From: Deltaproteobacteria bacterium | GTDB taxonomy: Bacteria > Desulfobacterota > BSN033 > UBA1163 | NCBI GenBank assembly: GCA_016875255.1 | Contig: VGRU01000094.1 | Location: 1 to 12,302 of the forward strand | DNA: 12,302 bases | Direction of reading: 5' to 3' | In this document: piece after piece, positions 6,400 to 11,820 of the stretch | How the letters are laid out: every line of letters starts with the position of its first letter | How positions within the stretch are numbered: position 1 is the first letter of the stretch | The notes under the pieces: model-generated | The model's input: the letters and a program-made list of their open reading frames with translations, nothing else | What the model was told of the DNA's origin: nothing | The model's database searches: none | Translations under genes and position numbers: made by a program

Positions 6400-7584
6400 A
6401 TGGAAGAAGGGATAGATGTAAAAAACATTGGACTCCGTGGGGTAAAGGTGGCGGATACCCGCATCTCCGACGTCGATGGAGAGAAAGGGATTCTCATTTA
6501 TCGGGGATACAATATTATTGACCTGGCCCGCTCCTCAACCTTTGAGGAGGTTTCCTTTCTCCTCCTGAACGACCGGCTGCCAACGCAGGAGGAATTGAAG
6601 CGATTTCAATCAGAGCTTATCCTCGAAAGTGAAATTCCCGAAGCTATTTTTGAGATGATGAAGATATTGCCGAAATCTGCCAATCCGATGGATGTATTAC
6701 AATCCGCCGTTCCTGTTTTGGGAAGTTATGATCCTCAATTAAACGAGGAGACCAGGGAGGCGAATTTGAGAAAAACCCTCCGGTTAATGGGGAAATTGCC
6801 TGGTATTGCCGCGGCATGGGAGCGTATCCGGAAGGGAAAAGAACCTGTCCTCCCTCGTTCTGATCTGACTCATGCCGGAAACTTCTTATTTATGTTATCC
6901 GGTTCCCTCCCCGATCCCGATACAGCCAGAGACTTCGATACCTGCCTGGTCCTTCATGCCGAGCATTCTTTTAATGCCTCCACGTTTGCAGGAAGGGAGG
7001 TAGCCTCGACACATGCCCATCTTTATGCCTCCATTACGGCTGCCCTCGGAGCCCTCTCAGGAGAACTCCATGGAGGAGCCAACAGCGAAGTGATGAGAAT
7101 GCTCCTGGATATTGGGGAAGTCAGTCGGGTCAATTCCTGGGTGAAAGAGAAACTCCAGAAGGGTGGAAAGGTGATGGGAATGGGACACGCGGTTTATCAC
7201 ATTGAAGACCCGAGGGCCGCTATCCTTCGCAAGATCAGCGAAAAATTGGCGGAGCGAACTGGGGATCGAAGGTGGTTCGAGCTAACCCTGGCGATCGAAG
7301 TTGCTACCAAAGAGGAATTTCGGAGGATCAAAGGAAAAGAAATTTTCCCCAATGTCGATTTCTTCAGCGCTTCCGTCTATCATATGATGAACATTCCAAT
7401 CGATCTCTTCACGCCGGTGTTTGCCATCTCACGGGTCTCGGGCTGGGCTGCACACATTATCGAAGAGAAGTTTGGAGAGGCTCAGGCCAAACCCGAACTC
7501 TACCGGCCCGATGCTGATTATATCGGAACCTATTGCGGTCTCGAGGCCTGCGAATATGTCCCCATTGAAGAGCGATCTAAATAA
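6400..7584 (+). CDS. Citrate synthase family protein
   Basis: This 394-residue enzyme condenses oxaloacetate with acetyl-CoA at the entry to the TCA cycle. The catalytic triad is visible: H224 in GELHGGAN, H263 in GMGHAVYHIEDPRA, and D320 in NVDFFSASVYHMM. Carboxylate-binding arginines R272, R345 (ISRVSGW) and R369 (YRPDADYIG) are in place, as is the AEHSFNASTFAGR segment (187-199). The length and GHAVY motif fit the short bacterial/archaeal type-I-like enzymes rather than the long NADH-inhibited Gram-negative type. 2-methylcitrate synthase cannot be excluded by sequence alone, but the neighbouring aconitase-type genes favour a TCA role. An AAGGGGG site about 7 nt before the ATG supports the start. 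It is divergent from hsp20 and convergent with the micropeptide gene at 7614-7739. Confidence 0.93.
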   Translation: MEEGIDVKNIGLRGVKVADTRISDVDGEKGILIYRGYNIIDLARSSTFEEVSFLLLNDRLPTQEELKRFQSELILESEIPEAIFEMMKILPKSANPMDVLQSAVPVLGSYDPQLNEETREANLRKTLRLMGKLPGIAAAWERIRKGKEPVLPRSDLTHAGNFLFMLSGSLPDPDTARDFDTCLVLHAEHSFNASTFAGREVASTHAHLYASITAALGALSGELHGGANSEVMRMLLDIGEVSRVNSWVKEKLQKGGKVMGMGHAVYHIEDPRAAILRKISEKLAERTGDRRWFELTLAIEVATKEEFRRIKGKEIFPNVDFFSASVYHMMNIPIDLFTPVFAISRVSGWAAHIIEEKFGEAQAKPELYRPDADYIGTYCGLEACEYVPIEERSK

Positions 7585-7594
7585 TCTACAAAAT

Positions 7595-7604
7595 GGCCCG
7601 GGCC
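7595..7604. other. GC palindrome between convergent genes
   Basis: GGCCCGGGCC, a perfect 10-bp palindrome, lies between the citrate synthase stop and the micropeptide stop. It has T-rich sequence on its minus-strand 3' side (CATTTTG). It might act as a weak bidirectional terminator, but the stem is short and has no natural loop, so the role is uncertain. Confidence 0.25.
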
Positions 7605-7613
7605 GATCTCTTG

Positions 7614-7739
7614 TTAACGGCACCAGACATCGTCATAGTAGAATCTATAATAAGTGGGCGTGTACCAGCAAAACTCGTGCATCGTCATCGCTCCTTTTCT
7701 TGCTTTTTTTGTCCCTGACTTTTTATTGTTTTTCTTCAT
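7614..7739 (-). CDS. Lys-rich/aromatic 41-residue micropeptide, paralogue of 5551-5679
   Basis: The minus-strand frame from ATG at 7739 to TAA at 7614-7616 encodes 41 residues. A GAGGGGG ribosome site (about 7748-7754) lies about 8 nt upstream. The basic N-terminal half is MKKNNKKSGTKKARKG. Then comes M20-H-E-F-C-W-Y26 and an aromatic tail (TPTYYRFYYDDVWCR). It shares 14 of 41 positions without gaps with the Cys-rich peptide at 5551-5679. Most cysteines of that peptide are replaced here by Tyr, Phe, Asp or Trp, while C24 and C40 are kept. It is transcribed from a sigma-32-like promoter with the same layout as that of hsp20, suggesting stress induction. No transmembrane segment, signal peptide or recognised domain is visible; its function is unknown. 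Confidence 0.75.
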   Translation of the reverse strand: MKKNNKKSGTKKARKGAMTMHEFCWYTPTYYRFYYDDVWCR

Positions 7740-7765
7740 CACTTATACCCCCTCTCTTGACCAAA

Positions 7766-7794
7766 AGATAAGGACCGGTCCCCTAAAATTCAAG
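7766..7794 (-). promoter_or_regulatory. Sigma-32-like promoter of the 41-residue micropeptide
   Basis: On the minus strand CTTGAAT (7794-7788) is followed after 14 nt by CCTTATCT (7773-7766). Spacing and sequence match the hsp20 promoter. A perfect 10-bp palindrome GGACCGGTCC (7772-7781) overlaps the end of the -10 and could be an operator or chance. The predicted leader is about 20 nt. Confidence 0.65.
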
Positions 7795-7823
7795 GTGAAG
7801 ATGGGCCTGTTTTGTGCTATAAA
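7789..7823 (+). promoter_or_regulatory. Extended -10 promoter of the aconitase-like large subunit
   Basis: TGCTATAAA (7815-7823) forms an extended -10 located 18 nt after TTCAAGGTGAA (7789-7799). The 11-nt box and the spacing are identical to the citrate synthase promoter at 6307-6341, and TTTTGT also recurs before the -10. This suggests the two TCA-type genes are co-regulated. Confidence 0.6.
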
Positions 7824-7852
7824 AAATTAAAGACCCATGGGAGAATAAAAAG

Positions 7853-9106
7853 ATGAGGATGACACTGGCAGAGAAGATATTGAGCGAGCATGCGGGCAAG
7901 GACGTACGGCCCGGGGAGATCGTTGTAGTCAACACGGACCTCGTCTATGCTCAGGATGGAACAGGGCCCTTAGCCGTGAGAAAGATCCTGGAGATGGGGT
8001 TTGAAAAAGTTTCCAATCCACGGAAGACCATCTTCTTTTTAGACCATGCTGCCCCCAGCCCTAAACTTGAATTGAGCAATGATCATACTTTTTTAAGAGG
8101 ATTTTCAGAGAGGACAGGATGCCGGATCTCTGATGTGGGATACGGCATCTCCCATCAGGTCGTGGCTGAAGAGGAAGTGAAACCCGGGGATGTGGTCATC
8201 GGAGCCGATTCCCACACCTGTACAGGAGGGGCTCTTTCGGCCTTCGCCACTGGAGTGGGGTCTACGGATGCGGCTGTTGCCATGGCCCTCGGCAAAATCT
8301 GGTTCAGAGTGCCAGAGACGATCCGGGTTGTAGTGAACGGGAAACTCCCTGCCGGTGTTTTTGGAAAGGATATCATCCTTCATCTGATAGGCAAGATCGG
8401 TGCGGCTGGAGCAACCTATAAAGCTCTGGAATTCGATGGGGATGCGATTGAGCACCTCGAGATGGCCGGGAGGATGACCATTGCCAACATGGCTGTAGAA
8501 GCCGGAGCAAAGGTAGGCCTATTTCCCTCTGATGAGATTACTCGAGAATGGTTAAACCGGATGAGGAGACCTGGAGATTTTAGAAAAATGTCCTCAGACC
8601 CCGATGCCCGATATGAGAAAGTGATTGAGATCGACGCAAAAGCCCTTCAACCCACTATTGCCTGTCCTCATCAGGTGGATAATACCATGACGATTGATCG
8701 CATCGGGGAAGTTAAAATGGACCAGGTTTACCTTGGGACCTCCTGCAATGGAAGGTTGGAAGACCTTCAGATAGCGGCAAAAATATTGAAACGTAAAAAG
8801 ATCCATTCCAAGATCCGAATGATTGTTACCCCTGGATCCCGTTTGGTCTATTTAGAAGCGCTAAAAGATGGAACCATGGAAACATTGATTGAAGCAGGTG
8901 CATTAGCCATGCCGCCTGGGTGCGGGGCCTGCGTTGGACTTCACGAGGGCGTTTTAGGAGACGGTGAAGTCTGTCTGGCAACTCAGCCAAGAAATTTCAA
9001 GGGAAGGATGGGAAGCCCCGATTCGTTCATCTATTTGGGGTCTCCGGCAGTGGCAGCAGCCACAGCCATCGAAGGAAAGATTGCAGATCCAAGGAAATAT
9101 CTTTAA
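7853..9106 (+). CDS. Aconitase-superfamily large subunit (LeuC/homoaconitase type)
   Basis: This 417-residue [4Fe-4S] hydro-lyase large subunit belongs to the isopropylmalate dehydratase/homoaconitase branch. The cluster cysteines are C298 (GTSCNGR), C357 and C360 (PPGCGACVG). Also visible are DHAAPSP (64-70) and the ADSHTCTGG segment (118-126). Its length matches the short two-subunit enzymes rather than the roughly 900-residue single-chain aconitases. The family isomerises 2-hydroxy acids by dehydration and rehydration; candidate substrates are citrate, homocitrate, 2-isopropylmalate or 2-methylcitrate. Because it sits beside citrate synthase with a matching promoter, and no leuA or leuB is present, a citrate/isocitrate role is inferred. 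A GGGAGAA site about 7 nt upstream supports the ATG at 7853, though an in-frame ATG at 7859 is possible. The small subunit follows 314 nt later, across a repeat. Confidence 0.9.
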   Translation: MRMTLAEKILSEHAGKDVRPGEIVVVNTDLVYAQDGTGPLAVRKILEMGFEKVSNPRKTIFFLDHAAPSPKLELSNDHTFLRGFSERTGCRISDVGYGISHQVVAEEEVKPGDVVIGADSHTCTGGALSAFATGVGSTDAAVAMALGKIWFRVPETIRVVVNGKLPAGVFGKDIILHLIGKIGAAGATYKALEFDGDAIEHLEMAGRMTIANMAVEAGAKVGLFPSDEITREWLNRMRRPGDFRKMSSDPDARYEKVIEIDAKALQPTIACPHQVDNTMTIDRIGEVKMDQVYLGTSCNGRLEDLQIAAKILKRKKIHSKIRMIVTPGSRLVYLEALKDGTMETLIEAGALAMPPGCGACVGLHEGVLGDGEVCLATQPRNFKGRMGSPDSFIYLGSPAVAAATAIEGKIADPRKYL

Positions 9107-9165
9107 TCGTTTGGGAATAAAATTGTACACAAGGTGGTACCAAAGTTTTTTATACTGAGCAATTA

Positions 9166-9365
9166 TAAATCCGAAGCACGAAATACGTGCGACGCGTCCA
9201 GCAGGACCAACTCGAAACAATCTCAAATGCATCAATTTCAAATGTTCAAAACGAAAGAAAACTTTAATAATTTTGAATTTTGAAAATTCGAATTTGTTTC
9301 GCCTGCCTGCGCGAAGCCGCTTCGGCGAAGGCAGGGATTTCGATATTCGGATTTCGTATTTTTTT
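9166..9365. repeat. Interspersed AT-rich repeat, copy B (about 200 bp)
   Basis: This is the second copy of the block at 552-749, same orientation in the window but opposite relative to the host operon's transcription. The first 27 nt are identical to copy A, as is a central stretch with CAATTTCAAATGTTCAAAAC, and so is the hairpin core with GCCGCTTCGGCGAAGGCAGG. Differences are scattered substitutions. It separates the large and small subunit genes of the aconitase-like enzyme. No credible ORF is seen in the whole 9107-9420 gap; outside the repeat it holds only the two hairpins listed separately. Confidence 0.8.
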
Positions 9366-9404
9366 CAACTCCCCCAAGGTTGGAGTTGGTTCCGGCTGAG
9401 CCGG
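9366..9404 (+). other. Two tandem stem-loops before the small-subunit ribosome site
   Basis: CAACTCC (9366-9372) pairs with GGAGTTG (9382-9388). Immediately after, CCGGC (9392-9396) pairs with GCCGG (9400-9404) over a TGA loop. The GGAGGAGG ribosome site begins a few bases later. They may affect transcript processing or translation of the small subunit; there is no U-run after them, so they are not a standard terminator. Confidence 0.45.
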
Positions 9405-9420
9405 GTTAGGAGGAGGGAAA

Positions 9421-9918
9421 ATGAGAGGCAGGGTTTGGAAGTTTAGCGACGCCATCAGCACCGATCATATCATCCCGGGCCGGTATTTTTATCTCCGGTC
9501 AAACCTTCCTGAGCTGGCAAAACATATCTTTGAATATGAAAAGCCAAATTTTTCAGAAAAAGTATCGGCCGGCGATTTTATCGTAGCAGGCCATAACTTT
9601 GGCCAGGGATCAAGCCGGGAACATGCGGCCATCGTAATTAAAATGAATGGCATCCAGGCCGTATTAGCAAAGAGCTTTGCCAGAATTTTCTACCGCAACT
9701 GTTTTAATAACGGACTTCCTGCTGTGGTCTGTGATACTGAAAAGTTCACTGAAGGAGATCAGATAGAGCTCTTTTTGGATCAGGGAAAAATCGTTAACTA
9801 CGGCCGGAATGAAACCATCTCATTCATCTCCATTCCACCCGTAATGAGACAAATCCTCAACGACGGCGGACTGGTGGAACATGTCAAGAAGTATGGAGAT
9901 ATAAGATTGAATCTTTAA
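9421..9918 (+). CDS. Aconitase-superfamily small subunit (LeuD/homoaconitase type)
   Basis: This 165-residue swivel-domain subunit partners the protein at 7853-9106 to complete the active site. Conserved features are STDHIIPG (13-20), AGHNFGQGSSREHAA (56-70), and AKSFARIFYRNCFNNGLP (83-100). The specificity loop reads YLRSNL (24-29). In this family the residue after YL in this loop helps choose the substrate, and an arginine there is associated with (homo)citrate-type tricarboxylates rather than isopropylmalate; this assignment is from memory. Its length is typical of the archaeal-like short LeuD/HacB type. A strong AGGAGGAGG site sits 4-8 nt before the ATG. The large gap from the large subunit, with a repeat in it, is unusual for this normally close-set pair. 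Confidence 0.9.
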   Translation: MRGRVWKFSDAISTDHIIPGRYFYLRSNLPELAKHIFEYEKPNFSEKVSAGDFIVAGHNFGQGSSREHAAIVIKMNGIQAVLAKSFARIFYRNCFNNGLPAVVCDTEKFTEGDQIELFLDQGKIVNYGRNETISFISIPPVMRQILNDGGLVEHVKKYGDIRLNL

Positions 9919-9953
9919 CCCTTCCCTACCTCCGGTCTAACGCCCCCATCCAT

Positions 9954-9982
9954 CTTCCCCCTCTTAAGTTAAGAGGGGGAAG
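9954..9982. repeat. Perfect 14-bp inverted repeat (purine/pyrimidine hairpin)
   Basis: CTTCCCCCTCTTAA (9954-9967) and TTAAGAGGGGGAAG (9969-9982) are exact reverse complements separated by one base. The following sequence continues G-rich (GGGGGAG...AAGGGGAGG) instead of a T-run, so a classical terminator is unlikely on the plus strand. It may be a remnant of an interspersed palindromic repeat or a transcript-end structure for the small subunit gene. Confidence 0.6.
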
Positions 9983-10036
9983 GGGGAGTTATAAGGGGAG
10001 GCGAGGTGGGGTTAAGAGGGGGGAAAGGAGAAGATT

Positions 10037-10438
10037 ATGGAATGGTTGAAAGCCTTCTGCAGTCTGCTCGGTAGGATTCTCCTGGTTCTCATCTTTCTCA
10101 ATTCGGGAATCGGGAAGATCGGAAACTTTGAGGGGACAGCCCAGTATATGGCTAAATTCGGCATGTCTTATACTAGCTTTTTCCTCTTTGGTGCCATCGT
10201 CTTTGAACTGGTTGGAAGCCTGAGCGTTATCCTGGGATATTTCACCCGGTTTGGAGCGCTCCTTATCCTCATCTTTCTCATTCCGACCACACTCATCTTT
10301 CATACCAATTTCAGCGATCGCATTCAGATGATCATGTTTATGAAGAATGTGAGCATGATTGGAGGATGTCTCCTGCTTTTCTCCGCAGGACCGGGGCGAC
10401 TGAGTCTCGATTACTTTTTAAGGAAGAAGCGGAGTTAA
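10037..10438 (+). CDS. DoxX-family membrane protein
   Basis: This 133-residue protein has four predicted transmembrane helices (roughly residues 5-23, 45-67, 69-87 and 100-117). The start LLGRILLVLIFLNSGIGKIG is the DoxX signature, with the conserved FxxxGxxK pattern, followed by GAIVFELVGSLSVILGYFTR, the second conserved helix of the family. DoxX-like proteins are linked to quinone reduction and thiol or sulfur redox (for example the small subunit of thiosulfate:quinone oxidoreductase), but many remain uncharacterised. GGAAAGGAG ahead of the ATG fixes the start. Only one base separates its stop from the prenyltransferase ATG, so it heads a compact membrane-redox operon. Confidence 0.88.
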   Translation: MEWLKAFCSLLGRILLVLIFLNSGIGKIGNFEGTAQYMAKFGMSYTSFFLFGAIVFELVGSLSVILGYFTRFGALLILIFLIPTTLIFHTNFSDRIQMIMFMKNVSMIGGCLLLFSAGPGRLSLDYFLRKKRS

Positions 10439-10439
10439 G

Positions 10440-11471
10440 ATGGGATCCGGAGGTTGGGGAATTTGGTGGAAGGCCTTCCGGTTTCACTACGCCTCGGCCA
10501 GTTTTATGCCGGGGATTTTGGGAGGCATGATTGCCTGGACATACGATGGCCAGTTCCATGCGGGATACTTTCTTCTGGTCATGCTGGGCCTGATCCTCAA
10601 TCATCTGGCTCTCAATATGACGGATGACTATTACGACTTTCGCCATCTGGTCGATGTTTTTGATACACACGGAAATCCCTATTCGGGTGGGAGCGGCACT
10701 CTTTCAAAGGGTTTGATCAGTCCTGATCAGATGCGAAATGTCTTTGCGAGCTTCTATATCATTGCCATCGGGATCGGGATATTTTTAGGAATCTTGAGGG
10801 GACCTTTTGTTCTCTTCCTTTTAGCTTTTGGCTTTTTCTGCGCCTTCTTTTATACGGCCCCTCCCATTCGGTTTGGTTACAGAGGGCTGGGAGAGATCGC
10901 ACAGCTTTTCTGTTTCGGCCCGGGGATCGGTCTGGGAGCCTACTATGTTCAGACGCAGAGATTCTCATGGGAAGCCTTCTGGGGGACGCTTCCCTTTGGG
11001 ATGATGCTCTTTTCGATGATCACGATCAATGAAATCCCGGATTATCTTGAAGACAGGAGGGCTGGAAAACTGAACCTGGTCGCCCGCTTTGGAAAGGAGA
11101 CAGGAGTGAGACTCTTTATTCTGAGCCTCCTTTCTGCTTATGGCGCCATCCTGATGGGCATCTTTTTGGGAAAGATTCCTGTGATTGGTCTGATTTCCCT
11201 GCTGACGATACCCATTGCATTCAAGACCATTTCCATTTTGCGGGCTCACTACCGGGACCCCGTTAAGATGGCTCCTGCCAACCTGGGAATGATCTGCACC
11301 CATAATTTTACCGCGATATTGCTTGTCATCGCTTACACCCTGGTCGGTTTCAAGAAAGATGACCTGTTGTCATCGTTTCTTCCTTTGCTCACACTGATCG
11401 TTCTTTACTTACCCATTGCAAAACTGATCTCAGAAGCCTTATTCATTAAAAGAAAGGAGGAAGCTTTATGA
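10440..11471 (+). CDS. UbiA-family prenyltransferase (MenA-like)
   Basis: This 343-residue polytopic membrane protein carries the two aspartate-rich motifs that bind Mg2+ and the prenyl diphosphate: NMTDDYYDF (59-67) and NEIPDYLEDRRAGKLN (197-212). It also has the YTAPPIRFGYRGLGE loop (138-152) typical of MenA-type 1,4-dihydroxy-2-naphthoate prenyltransferases. The family attaches isoprenoid chains to aromatic acceptors in quinone, haem O or tocopherol synthesis. A menaquinone role is the best guess, but no other men genes are nearby to confirm it. The haem O synthase CtaB is less likely because the motifs differ. It starts one base after DoxX, and its TGA overlaps the ATG of the downstream selenoprotein (ATGA), so the three are translationally coupled. 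Confidence 0.88.
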   Translation: MGSGGWGIWWKAFRFHYASASFMPGILGGMIAWTYDGQFHAGYFLLVMLGLILNHLALNMTDDYYDFRHLVDVFDTHGNPYSGGSGTLSKGLISPDQMRNVFASFYIIAIGIGIFLGILRGPFVLFLLAFGFFCAFFYTAPPIRFGYRGLGEIAQLFCFGPGIGLGAYYVQTQRFSWEAFWGTLPFGMMLFSMITINEIPDYLEDRRAGKLNLVARFGKETGVRLFILSLLSAYGAILMGIFLGKIPVIGLISLLTIPIAFKTISILRAHYRDPVKMAPANLGMICTHNFTAILLVIAYTLVGFKKDDLLSSFLPLLTLIVLYLPIAKLISEALFIKRKEEAL

Positions 11472-11740
11472 CGAAAGAGGAGTTTTATCTCTTGGAGTTT
11501 ACCGGTGCTGAGTGACCCCACTGCCAACATGTAGAGCCTCTCGTGGAGAGGTTGGAGGATGAGGAGGGGGTAAAGGTGGCGAAGCTTGAGGTCTGGCATA
11601 ATGAGGTCAATGCCAAGCTGATGAGAGAGTATGACAAGGGCTTTTGCGGAGGAGTCCCGTTCTTTTATAATAAAAAGACCGGCAAGTGGATCTGTGGCTC
11701 CGCAGATTACGAACGATTGAAGAAGTGGGCGTTGGAATAA
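11468..11740 (+). CDS. Thioredoxin-like selenoprotein with UxxC redox motif
   Basis: The frame from ATG 11468 to TAA 11738-11740 gives 90 residues if the in-frame TGA at 11513-11515 (codon 16) is read as selenocysteine: MTKEEFYLLEFTGAE-U-PHC. The TGA falls exactly on the first Cys position of a thioredoxin-fold CxxC motif (U16, C19). The rest fits a thioredoxin-like domain: a charged helix (VEPLVERLEDEEG), VKVAKLEVWHNE, the cis-proline motif GVPFFYN (P64), and extra cysteines C60 and C76. A strong AGGAGG site precedes the ATG, which overlaps the prenyltransferase stop. A SECIS-like hairpin follows the TGA. Treating TGA as a stop would leave a 15-residue stub and a headless 65-residue fragment from 11543. 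A nonsense-mutated pseudogene is the alternative, but intact downstream coding and the motif match argue against it. It is likely a thiol-disulfide oxidoreductase; its partner is unknown. Confidence 0.85.
11537..11551 (+). promoter_or_regulatory. Candidate bacterial SECIS element
   Basis: CCTCTC (11537-11542) pairs perfectly with GAGAGG (11546-11551) around a GTG loop. An outer CCAA/TTGG pairing (11524-11527 with 11552-11555) is possible across a bulge. The loop begins with G followed by U and starts 27 nt after the TGA, within the distance range known for bacterial SECIS elements bound by SelB. Confidence 0.7.
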
Positions 11741-11744
11741 ACAC

Positions 11745-11804
11745 ATTGCGGATTGCGGATTGCGGATTGCGGATTGAAAATTCCTAAATTCCTGAATTCC
11801 TAAA
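11745..11804. repeat. Short tandem repeats between selenoprotein and E1 alpha genes
   Basis: Four perfect copies of the heptamer GCGGATT (11748-11775) are followed by three copies of the octamer ATTCCTAA/ATTCCTGA (11780-11803) and a truncated fourth. The block fills nearly all of the 80-nt gap and ends just before the AAAGGAG ribosome site of the next gene. No spacers or hairpins are seen. Confidence 0.8.
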
Positions 11805-11820
11805 TTCGAAAGGAGAATCT

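Noticed and set aside
7421..7771. A plus-strand open frame of 116 codons across the citrate synthase 3' end and the following gap
   Set aside because: It overlaps citrate synthase in another frame and is antisense to the micropeptide. The product has no coherent pattern.
11543..11740. A 65-residue protein starting at ATG 11543
   Set aside because: This start lacks a proper ribosome site and falls inside the thioredoxin-like domain and the SECIS-like stem. The longer UGA-containing frame from 11468 explains the sequence better.
11745..11804. Possible CRISPR array
   Set aside because: The repeat units are only 7-8 nt, are directly adjacent, and have no unique spacers.
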